From contig CP073219.1 of the NCBI GenBank assembly GCA_020342235.1, positions 954,028 to 1,018,027 of the forward strand: DNA of 64,000 nt, written 5' to 3'. This DNA is from Saccharomycopsis phalli. Its lineage: Eukaryota; Ascomycota; Saccharomycetes; Ascoideales; Saccharomycopsidaceae. The stretch's first letter is position 1. Every line of letters starts with the position of its first letter. Shown here one piece after another: positions 9,231 through 18,000 of the stretch. A program made the position numbers and the translations under genes. Below the pieces are notes generated by a model. It was not told where the DNA came from and made no database searches. It was given only the letters and a program-made list of their open reading frames with translations.

Positions 9231-10499
9231 CTAGCTTGAGGTTCCGTTGGTGCCAGCGACGGCCGGAAGAAGCTCCAAATTCGTCTGCTGGACGTTTAGT
9301 TTCGACTGGGCCATGGAAATTTGTTTCTGGTCCAAGTCGTAATTGATGTACATGCTTTTCAACACCACGTCGCCCAAAATGTAGTATGGCTTGTCATGCG
9401 GGGTGACGGCAACATAGCAAAGCGGCTTCTTCCCCGTGAACGTCAAGAGCTTCCAAGGAGCCCCACTTCGGTGGTTGAGCGGCTTCAAGAGATCCGAGAG
9501 CGGCACCGTGATGTTCTTGCGGTCAAACTGGAACACCAAATTCTGATTGGAGTACTTTGAGCAGAAGGTGACATAGCCGATTTTCGGAATGTGCCAGCCA
9601 TACTGCTTGCCAATACTGGCATATTCGTTGGATGGTGCTAAGATCAACGTTGTGCCCGTGTCCAAGAGCGCAGGGTACGGTCTCGAGTTTAGCATCTGGG
9701 GCTTGGTGCCGGTGGATACAATTGCGTTCATGTAGATGTAGAAGCCAACAGGGTATGGGAGCGGCGCACCGGTGCTGGAAATGTTGACCAAGTTCATGGT
9801 CACCAAATCGCCGCTGTATTTTGCATGGTCGATTCCTCCAAACACAATGGTGCCTGAGCTGGACGCAGTGTCTGCCATGTATATCAGGTACGAGTTTCGC
9901 TTGGTGAAGCCTTGTTGTTTCAACGCAAGTGGGAAGTTGGCATACTTATTTGCCGTGACTTCGTTTCGGGTGAGCCCGAGCCCGAGAATAGGCTGGTCCG
10001 AGGTGAAGTTGTCGGACACTCCAAACTGTAAGTCTGTCACCTTCATGCCACCCAAGGTGACAGTATCAGTACCCCAGAACCCGCTGGCATAGGTGTTGCC
10101 TCCATACTGGATAAAGAAGTCAGACTTGCCCTTTTTGAACGTGCTCGAGTCCAGAGGCGTGAACTGCCCATAGATGCTTTTCGTCGATGGTACCCACAAG
10201 TCAGACAGACCGGTATCAACGAGGGTGGTGATCATGGTATGGGAACTGCCAATGGCAATGTCGACAGAATAGAACACCTTCTGGTCTTGGATCACCACGG
10301 TATTTGGCTGGCTCGACAAGTCTCTCTTGGTGTTTTCATTCTGGGCCGGTTGTGCCAAGCTTGTGTCCACGCTGGTCGACTTGTTTATAGTGACTCTTTT
10401 GAAGCTCACTACTAGCGGAACCTCGCTGGTGGACGGGGTGTTTCGTGTTACCAACGGCACACAGTGGACTATAGTGACAAGAAAAAATATTAACCACAT
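9231..10499 (-). CDS. Secreted aspartyl protease (candidapepsin/yapsin type)
   Basis: Pepsin-family endopeptidase, 422 residues. It begins with a signal peptide (M-W-L-I-F-F-L-V-T-I-V), then a propeptide ending in Lys-Arg at 58-59, a Kex2-type site. Catalytic motifs: D95-T-G and D280-T-G-T-T. The residue after the first D-T-G is encoded by CTG (10206-10208); serine is nearly invariant there (D-T-G-S-S-D-L-W), so CUG-Ser decoding restores the motif. The flap region Q-Y-G-G-N-T-Y-A-S-G-F-W is present. There is no obvious C-terminal GPI signal, so a secreted rather than anchored enzyme is likely. The longest frame begins at an ATG at 10595, but that would bury the signal peptide behind a TA-repeat-encoded stretch; the ATG at 10499 is the better start. 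The (TA)n box lies 33 bases upstream of it. Confidence 0.9.
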   Translation of the reverse strand: MWLIFFLVTIVHCVPLVTRNTPSTSEVPLVVSFKRVTINKSTSVDTSLAQPAQNENTKRDLSSQPNTVVIQDQKVFYSVDIAIGSSHTMITTLVDTGLSDLWVPSTKSIYGQFTPLDSSTFKKGKSDFFIQYGGNTYASGFWGTDTVTLGGMKVTDLQFGVSDNFTSDQPILGLGLTRNEVTANKYANFPLALKQQGFTKRNSYLIYMADTASSSGTIVFGGIDHAKYSGDLVTMNLVNISSTGAPLPYPVGFYIYMNAIVSTGTKPQMLNSRPYPALLDTGTTLILAPSNEYASIGKQYGWHIPKIGYVTFCSKYSNQNLVFQFDRKNITVPLSDLLKPLNHRSGAPWKLLTFTGKKPLCYVAVTPHDKPYYILGDVVLKSMYINYDLDQKQISMAQSKLNVQQTNLELLPAVAGTNGTSS

Positions 10500-10531
10500 G
10501 TATTGCTGACGATATTCAGGAAAATTATAGC

Positions 10532-10552
10532 CATATATATATATATATATGT
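10532..10552. promoter_or_regulatory. (TA)n run, candidate TATA element of the protease gene
   Basis: Uninterrupted alternating TA tract of about 20 bases, 33-53 bases upstream of the protease ATG on the minus strand. Serves as a plausible TATA box; also length-variable in principle. Confidence 0.5.
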
Positions 10553-10607
10553 ATAGTGGCAGATCCACTGCCCAGTAAAGGGAATTGCCGTGCATCAGTA
10601 GTGCGCC

Positions 10608-11127
10608 TCAAAGTGTCAAGACGATCGACCCATCCTCCAACTTGGAGACCTGGAGCTGCTTAAGAAGTTTCTTTTTCTTCATGTCGCCCGACTTGCTCAA
10701 CTTCTTTACTAGATCATATAGAGACGTGTCCTTGTGCACGCTCCCTGATAAATCAAGTTGTGCCTTGCGTTTGGTCTTGGCCTCGCTTTTGGTCTCGCTT
10801 TTGGTCTTGGCCTTAACCTCGCTTTTTTCTGACTCCTCGGGCTTTTTCTTTTCCTGAATCACCGGCTTTGGCTCCTGCCCCTTCTTGCCCTTTGGCTTGT
10901 ACAATTTCTTCTGGTACTTCTCGTCTTCCGTGATACACTGTGTGTGTGATCGATAATCAGTACCCTCAAATGTAACACTACAGTCTATACAGGTGAAGTA
11001 AGCACCTCGACATCGCTGTTTGTGTTGATCTAATTTCTTTTTTACAACAGTCTCATTACAAACCTATCATTAGTCCCAATCCTTTGCCTAGTTTACCATT
11101 ACCTACCTCACAAGAAAAGCTCACCAT
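10608..11127 (-). CDS. LYAR-type C2HC zinc-finger protein (YCR087C-A/LUG1 type), spliced
   Basis: Small nucleolar-type protein with an LYAR zinc finger. The gene has two exons on the minus strand: 11107-11127 (M-V-S-F-S-C-E) and 10608-11063, separated by a 43-nt intron. The joined protein has 158 residues. It starts M-V-S-F-S-C-E / V-C-N-E-T-V, then H-K-Q-R-C, Y-F-T-C-I-D-C, F-E-G-T-D-Y-R-S-H-T-Q-C-I-T-E-D-E-K-Y-Q-K, which is the LYAR finger followed by the signature basic helix. A K/E-rich linker follows, then L-Y-D-L-V-K-K-L-S-K-S-G-D-M-K-K-K-K. Without splicing the frame begins only at a TTG after the finger, which would remove the whole zinc finger. The S. cerevisiae protein (about 153 residues, from memory) aligns across the exon junction. 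Confidence 0.88.
11064..11106 (-). other. Spliceosomal intron of the LYAR-type gene (43 nt)
   Basis: Donor GTAGGT at 11106, branch-like GACTAAT, acceptor TAG ending at 11064. Only about five bases separate the branch-type motif from the acceptor. Removal joins the two halves of the zinc finger in frame; 43 is not a multiple of 3, so retention would frameshift. Confidence 0.8.
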
Positions 11128-11468
11128 GGCGTGAAAATTTTTATCCACAACAAATGCGCATCTTGCACACTGCAGAAAATTCCCAGTACCTGCCTACGAT
11201 AAATTGGAGTGTCCCAATCCAACCTTTTTTTTTATAAAGTATAGATCTTGATATTGTCTTGAATTTACACATGAAAAGACAAATGGCAGATCCTCCCAGC
11301 CACTACAACCTTGCAATTATGCCAGTTACCATAGATTATTACATTTCCACCCAAAGGCGACTTTCAATATAAGCCATGATTCCCAAAACATGCCAAGACC
11401 ACTCACAGTAACAACCATGGCATTCCCCCAAGATACAATTTAGTCTACGGATTCACAAGACCCAATCT
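11128..11468. other. Intergenic, LYAR-type gene promoter / GNAT 3' end
   Basis: About 340 bases. A T9 run followed by TATAAAG lies near 11225-11240. No ORF, tRNA or repeat seen. Confidence 0.5.
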
Positions 11469-11915
11469 TCAAGGTCTTTTGTAAGTAAGACGCCCCGTCT
11501 TTACGCCCACCTTGGTGTACAACAACTGCGCTCGGTGGTTTTCAAACTGGGTAGCCCAATATGCCTTTTCACACTTGAGTTTATCAGCCTCCTGGAAAAC
11601 ATATTCCATCAATTTCCGCCCAGTGCCTTTTAAACGGCTATCATCGGAAACAAACAAGTCGTTTATATAAAGCGAATCGCCAATGGTCCATGTGCTTCGA
11701 TGTGTAAGATAATTGGCAAACCCAATCAACTTCCCGGTCTCGTCCACCGCTACAACGGCATAAACAGGCTCCTGCTCATCAAAGAACCGCTCAAATGTTA
11801 CCTTTGAGACATTCTCGGGAACTGTGGACTTGTAGAATTCCAAATAGCCTCCTGGCCCAGCCCAGAGGTCATACCATTGTGCGTAGTCGCTTCGTTCAAT
11901 TGGTCGGACTGACAT
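11469..11915 (-). CDS. GNAT N-acetyltransferase, Hpa2/Hpa3-like
   Basis: 148 residues, a single GNAT fold transferring acetyl from acetyl-CoA. Conserved parts shared with yeast Hpa2/Hpa3: W-x-x-L-W near residue 15, V-Y-A-V-V-A-V-D-E in the centre, D-S-L-Y-I-N-D-L-F-V, then the CoA-binding turn R-L-K-G-T-G-R-K-L-M, and the C-terminal E-N-H-R-A-Q-L-L-Y-x-K-V-G. Hpa3 acetylates D-amino acids and Hpa2 acetylates histones and polyamines; the sequence does not tell which applies. The frame runs upstream to an ATG at 11969, but M-S-V-R-P-I at 11915 matches the family start. Confidence 0.88.
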   Translation of the reverse strand: MSVRPIERSDYAQWYDLWAGPGGYLEFYKSTVPENVSKVTFERFFDEQEPVYAVVAVDETGKLIGFANYLTHRSTWTIGDSLYINDLFVSDDSRLKGTGRKLMEYVFQEADKLKCEKAYWATQFENHRAQLLYTKVGVKTGRLTYKRP

Positions 11916-12368
11916 GGTGAATTTTCTACTGAGTAAAATCAATACAAGGTCAGATATATATATACGCATTATGGAAGTTTAAATTGCCAAGGGGCTTGCA
12001 AAATGACTCTTTTGATTACACATCTGCTCTGTTCCCTAAACGGCAAGTGTTCCCCACAATGCTGTCACTCTAGCAAACATGCACGGAACAGGGCAATCAT
12101 ACAGATGTTTGTCTAAAATTTGCGGCCTTTGCTGGGAAAGATGGTTTTAATTTTTCAAAAATGAGCTGCCTTTGAAATGAATTGGCCATCTTAGGGTCCA
12201 ACTGACTCATGCTACACAGAAAATGCCAAGACATCCATTTGCCCAGAAATAACTTATACATTTCTATAGTCAGGCCACACTTGCCAGAAATAACTTATAC
12301 ATTTTTATAGCCAGGCCATACTTGCCCAGAAACGATTCTACAACCTTCAGTGTAATGCCGCATGCAGC
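11916..12368. other. Intergenic, GNAT promoter / ELP2 3' end
   Basis: About 450 bases with a 41-bp tandem duplication (12243-12324) next to the ELP2 stop. A TATATATA run near 11953-11960 can serve the GNAT gene. No ORF recognised. Confidence 0.6.
12243..12324. repeat. 41-bp tandem duplication
   Basis: Two adjacent copies starting ccagaaataacttatacatt, differing at a few positions, followed by the start of a third (cccagaaac). Located in the ELP2 3' region. Confidence 0.85.
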
Positions 12369-14657
12369 CTAGTTATCAATAGTCAAGCTATAAATTCTCA
12401 CACTGTGGTCTGCACTAGCAACAGCCAACTGGAGTTGATCATGCCAATTAAGCCGATTAATTCTCCCAGCAGGGGTGATCCTTGGGTCAAACTGTTCAAC
12501 CAACTGCTCTTGCTTGGTTTCAATGTTATACTGGTATATAAAGATATCTCCATTTTCCAACCCCACTGCAATCACAATGTTCCCTTGTAAAACCTTTCCA
12601 TATACTGCCACCAGGGTGACTGACTCGGCGAATTTTATCTGCTTCTCTTCAACAATGCCTTGTTCAAACCTCCACACCTTTATGCTCTTGTCACGAGAAG
12701 CAGTGACAAAATAATTTCCAGTAGGGGCCCATGCACCGTCCCAAATGATTCTGCTGTGTGCCTTTGACAAGCTTCCCGCAATTGAATATCCGGCTTCCTT
12801 TCTTTCCCAAACAGACAAGCTTCTGTCCCGACTGACTGCAAGTATATAGTTGTCGTTTGGCGAGAATTCGACTCGTGTAACTGTCAACTCGTGAAACTTT
12901 AGTGGGGGCTTTACCTCAAGCCAGTCTTCAGTAGAAAATATACGGAGAACCGCATGCTGTGAGTTGTTGGCTTTGCATGAACTCACTATAAGTTTCCCGT
13001 CGTGCGACGTGTCCAAGGCAACTATCTCGTACCCATGGCCATACATCTTGTCGATTTCCGGCCAAAGAGTGTGTCTCTGAAGTTCGTCTTCGGTAGGAGG
13101 CTCTTGCAACTGCCCGAGAACCGAGTATGAGATGTTGTTTTCATTTTCACTCGACCCACCAACATCAACGTCTTCTTTTGCGTCGCTTTCAGCTTTGTTG
13201 GAAAGCCCTAGCGTAGGCAAGGAGGCAGCTTCGGGAAGATTCTCTGCCTGGATTTCCACCTCGCTGAATTTTCCCAACATGGTGGCCACGCTCTTTGGGA
13301 TGTTAAATGATCGGAGAACTTTCTCGTCGCCACCTGAAACAAACTCCCGGTTATTCAACGACGATACACACATCATATCATAGCCGTGGATCTGAGGTCG
13401 GGCATATTCTCGCCACGTAGTCACCGGCTTCTTGCTCTGGGCATACAACCTAGTGGTTTGGTCCAAAGAAGTACTCAAGGCATAACCACCCTCGGCCCAA
13501 ACCACATCAGTAACCTCCTTCACATGGCCAGTGATTCCTGGGTCCCGGAGCCACGAAATCTCGTCCTTGCTGCTCCAGGCTCTCCACGAACCGGTTTTGC
13601 CGTGGGTATACACGTGGTACTTTGCTGTCGCTTGATCGTAGTGCCATATACAGCTCCACAACCCTCCTGTGGCGCCGGTAGCGGTACTGGCTCCTTTGAT
13701 GGACAACTCTCCTAGTCTGGAGACACAGACCCAGACCCCAGACGCGGTGTCTGGTTCCCAAATGGCAACAGAGGTGTCTGCTGACGCAGAGAGAAGCTGT
13801 AGCTTACCGTTGGGATGCCAGCACAAGCTGGATATCCAGTCGTCATGTCCCATTATAAGAGCCTCAAAATAGGCACTGAGCCTGAGGCCACCAACCTCGA
13901 ACTTGTGCTTGCGGTTGCTTAAAAGCATCAATCTGCCGTCGGCAACATCGCCATCGTTTTCCGGCGCAAGTCTCCACAACCGTATGTATCGGTCCAACGA
14001 CCCACTGGCAATAAGATACCGTCCATCCAGCTCCTTTTTAACCACAACCGACCGGACCCAGTTCTCGTGGCCGGGTAGAACTGCGCTTTTTCGAAACTCA
14101 CGCACCGTGCCTCCCTCGAGAACAAAGCTGAATACATACACATTGGTGTCGGTACCACCAACCACCAATACCATGCCAGGCCCACTGACGGAAAACAAGC
14201 TCAATGCCAATGGATAAAAGCCCTCCTTGACACTGAATGCGTGAATAGACTCGAATCTATCCCCAATCTGCCGCCATACTAGTATTTCTCCGTCGGTCGA
14301 AGACGTGACAAACACTCCGTCATCTGCCACTGCCAAACAGTCCACCGAGCCGGAGTGTGCGCTTTCAATTGTCTGAAAAATCAGGTAATCATGGCCTTTT
14401 CCGGCAGCCCATACCCGAATACTCTTGTCCGCAGAAACAGATACCAAATAGTCCGACCCAGGGAGAAATTTAACGTTTAAAACTGTGTCTTTATGTCCCT
14501 TGAGTGTCTGATACACCCCATCTAGATCAGGGCTGAGTGGCCGCCAAAGTGCTACAGTGTTACCAGATCCAAAGGCAATTATATTACGCTTCGAATTTAG
14601 ATCACTAACGGATGTCTGAGCATTTGCTCCTATAAATATTGCTTCGACATTGGCCAT
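12369..14657 (-). CDS. ELP2: Elongator complex subunit 2 (WD40)
   Basis: Scaffold subunit of the Elongator complex, which makes the cm5/mcm5 side chains on wobble uridines of tRNA. 762 residues, close to yeast Elp2 (788). Two seven-bladed WD40 propellers are expected; repeats are visible throughout, for example G-H-K-D-T-V-L-N-V-K-F-L-P with S-A-D-K-S-I-R-V-W (about 55-85), H-D-D-W-I-S-S-L-C-W-H-P-N-G (about 275), T-S-L-D-Q-T-T-R-L (about 400) and S-R-D-R-S-L-S-V-W / S-R-D-K-S-I-K-V-W near the C terminus. The motif L-W-P-E-I-D-K-M-Y-G-H-G-Y-E is an Elp2 hallmark. Divergent from VPS3 with 350 bases between the ATGs. Confidence 0.96.
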   Translation of the reverse strand: MANVEAIFIGANAQTSVSDLNSKRNIIAFGSGNTVALWRPLSPDLDGVYQTLKGHKDTVLNVKFLPGSDYLVSVSADKSIRVWAAGKGHDYLIFQTIESAHSGSVDCLAVADDGVFVTSSTDGEILVWRQIGDRFESIHAFSVKEGFYPLALSLFSVSGPGMVLVVGGTDTNVYVFSFVLEGGTVREFRKSAVLPGHENWVRSVVVKKELDGRYLIASGSLDRYIRLWRLAPENDGDVADGRLMLLSNRKHKFEVGGLRLSAYFEALIMGHDDWISSLCWHPNGKLQLLSASADTSVAIWEPDTASGVWVCVSRLGELSIKGASTATGATGGLWSCIWHYDQATAKYHVYTHGKTGSWRAWSSKDEISWLRDPGITGHVKEVTDVVWAEGGYALSTSLDQTTRLYAQSKKPVTTWREYARPQIHGYDMMCVSSLNNREFVSGGDEKVLRSFNIPKSVATMLGKFSEVEIQAENLPEAASLPTLGLSNKAESDAKEDVDVGGSSENENNISYSVLGQLQEPPTEDELQRHTLWPEIDKMYGHGYEIVALDTSHDGKLIVSSCKANNSQHAVLRIFSTEDWLEVKPPLKFHELTVTRVEFSPNDNYILAVSRDRSLSVWERKEAGYSIAGSLSKAHSRIIWDGAWAPTGNYFVTASRDKSIKVWRFEQGIVEEKQIKFAESVTLVAVYGKVLQGNIVIAVGLENGDIFIYQYNIETKQEQLVEQFDPRITPAGRINRLNWHDQLQLAVASADHSVRIYSLTIDN

Positions 14658-15007
14658 TGGATGCCTTGCATCTCTCGCCCAGAAATATTTTTCCTACGCA
14701 TGCCTGGTTATGTGCCATGCTGATTTGGGTGCCCAGCAGCCACTGCTACGAACTCAATATCGGCATGTGATGTCCATATGCCTTGATAAAAGTGTGATTC
14801 TCGCATTTATAATCAGCGTAATTCTTTCCTTTATAAAAGACCCATGACGCCCTTTGGCGATTCAAGGCTGTGTGTCTTGTGGCTCAACCCACCTTAGATC
14901 ACATGCCTCCTTCAGTCATCTGCAGCGCCTCTACTGCAGCGCACAGAAGCCCTGGATGTTTCACACCGATCCATCTCTGACAGTGCAAACTACAGTGGTC
15001 TAGTAGC
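14658..15007. other. Divergent promoter region ELP2 / VPS3
   Basis: 350 bases. A TATAAAAG at about 14831-14838 and several AT-rich patches; CTGCAGCGCC repeats loosely near 14920-14945. No ORF supported. Confidence 0.5.
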
Positions 15008-18000
15008 ATGGGGAAGGGCAAAAGGAAGAATAAGAAGAAGAAGAGTTTATTAAAACTCGGGCCAGAAAATAATCAAGGCGTAGAGGGGAATCCCGATCTG
15101 CATGCCGTGGAAGAGAGGGTGGAAGATACAAATGTGGATGGTGAAGATGGTATAATCGACAGCAGGATTGAAACTGTGGCAAAAGAAGGGAGTAATTCTA
15201 GTGAATGCAGCAATGTGAATTATGAGCAGAGTTGCGAAGTAGATGCTTTGAATTCTCTGGTTCCTGAGGTAAAAGGGACGGAGAATAGCAACGAAACCGA
15301 AGGACTTGTACAAGACATTGAGTCGGATGACAGATTTCGCAAAGACGGAGAGGCTGAGTATCAGCAAGGGAAGGATGCAGAAGTAGAATTGATGAATGAT
15401 GATGCAGAGACGATTTTGTCAGAAGAGAACTTGCCACAGGGGAAATTAGAAGGAAGGTTGGAACAAAGGTTGGAACAAAGGTTAGAAAGAAAGTCAGAAG
15501 AGAAGATAGATGAGAATTTAGATGAGAAATTGGAAGTGGGATTAGAAGAAAAGTCAGAAGAGATGTCAGAAAAGTCAGAAGAGATATCAGAAAAGTCAGA
15601 AGAGATGTCAGAAAAGTCAGAGAAATTAGAAAAAGAAATAAAAGAACAGAAACAAGAACAGCTCATCGATAATGAAACTGAAATTTCTATTTCAGCTGAA
15701 ATGGTTTCAAACTGTAAAGTAGCTGCCGAATCCACATGTCCCTCTGAAATAATTTCCCATGACAAGAATATTGACTTAAATGACGCCAAAAGCCAGAGGA
15801 GTAGTGTATCAAATTATGTTAAACTAGACGAAAATAAACAAAAGCTCAATGAATCCAATGGGACTAATTATGCAAATGGAAAATTGAATGAAATCAACGC
15901 AAAAAATATTCCAATTATAACCGTCAACAGTGAACATTATGATTCAGAAATTTTGTCAAAAAGCCAGGAGCAAGATGAGTTATCTGAAAATGCCGTAACT
16001 ATAATTGATAAAACAGCAGCGATCCCTATTGTGCTAGAAAATAGTCACGACCCAGACGCAAACGTTATGACTGGCCATCTGAGCGAGATTCAAGCTGTTG
16101 ATAATTCTCTGAATATCGAAAATTCTCTAAACCTGCCATTGGAAATTCACAGTGAAGAATTGTCTGGCGAGAGGCTCAATGAAACACCAAAAGACTCAAT
16201 AAACTCTAAAGATACCGTCTCTAAAGATTCTGTTGCAGAAGAATCAGTCTCTAACGAAACCACAAAGAGTAATTTAAGTTTAAAAAAAGAACGCAAAAAG
16301 CCTTATGTCTCCGAGGGACCATTTGAGATCGAACAATTAATCCCAAGTGTTTGTCTCGCTAATAGTGAAATTCCCGAGTCTAATAATTCAAAAGTTTCTT
16401 TTGTTACTGGTTATGATAATAACATCTACGTTGGGACACAGCACGGTGAAATTCTTCATTACTATCAGATAGAATCAGAGACAGAGTATGTGTTAATCAC
16501 ACGGCAAAGGGTTCATGCGACCAAGAGGAAGCCTATCAACAAAATTGTGCTACTTGAGGGTATCAGTAGGGCCCTTGTTTTAAGTGGATCAATGTTAAAC
16601 GTCTTTACTCTACCCGAGCTTTCACCAGCAAATATTGGCAAAGTAAAAGACGTAAATGATTTAACCATCGACTTAGATAATGATCAGAGTGATGCATCCG
16701 AAGTACCTGTGGTTTTATTTACTAAAAAAATGATTCGTTTCATCAATGTCCTGCACGATAGCTTGAAGCTAGTGAAAGATATAAATTATCCACAGACTCT
16801 TAAAGGACTCCAGAGGTCCAAATTCTCGCTTGTTGCTACAAAAACAAACTATGACTTAATTGATATCGACAGTTTTCAGAAAATTCCATTATTTCCTGTG
16901 TGCTCGCTTCCCGATGATGAAATTGAAATTCAGCCTATTGTGAAGCCAGTCTTAGATCATGAATACCTAGTTGCTTGCGGATTGACACCTCTGGAGCCTT
17001 CTATGGGTATGATAGTCAACTCAAATGGTGATATTTCCCGCGGCACAATTCCTTGGAAGGTTTATCCCGAATCAATTGCAGTATCATTTCCTTATTGTTT
17101 GGCTAGTTATGGATTGAACCAAGATGACTACCTTTTTGAATTAGCGGTTAATTCAATAGTAACCCTGGAAACGGCACAGAAATTTCGGTTTGGACATCCA
17201 GTGCTACTTTTTGAAATTCAGAAAAAGATTACAAAGTATTATACTGACATTAGAGATATGCTAGAAAAAGTGGATTTTAAAGGACAAAAAGATCCATATT
17301 ATCCCGATCTGGCTCTATATTCATCTATTAGCTCTTTGTTGCTCGTTGATCCTGCTAGTGGACAAATTTCTATTCTTTATCAGCAACCTCTTTTCAATAA
17401 ATTGAAAGGGACGAACAACTTTTTGAATGAAAGAGAGAAATTAGTAAATTCTTTTTTGAATGGAGAAGAGGTTAGCTTGCAAAGTCTGACATTGTATGTG
17501 TATTTGACATGGCATTTGGCCTGCAATTTGATATTACAGGGCAAATTTTATGATGCAAAAAAATACTGGCTTATTGCTGATTCCTTGTTAAGTAAGTTAC
17601 TAAACATCGATTTATTATCTTTGAGGTTGAGTGTGAATTATCTTATATACTTGTTTGATGAAATTAGGGGCGCAGAATCACTGAGAGGTATTAGCGAGTT
17701 CATATTCACAAGTATTTTTGATATCACCAAAGAAGTGATCCAAAAGGCAAAAGACAATGATGCTTTCAAGATCAATCTCCTCCAATTCTGTACAGAAATT
17801 TTTGAGGATTGGCTAGACCGTTTGCAAGAATTCTTATACCCTTTGCCGTCATCTTCACTGGAAGTTCTTAAAATAAAATCCAAGAGAAGACTGTCATTTG
17901 ACACAGGGAAGTCGGTTCTTAAGGCTACTGAAGTCAAGACGAGTCTTTCAGACTCAAATTTAACGGATCTCAATTCTAACAGTGTTGGCACCAGTCATAG

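Noticed and set aside
10500-10595. Upstream ATG extending the aspartyl protease by 32 codons
   Set aside because: Would place a TA-repeat-encoded Y-I-Y-I stretch before the signal peptide; the TA tract fits better as TATA box.
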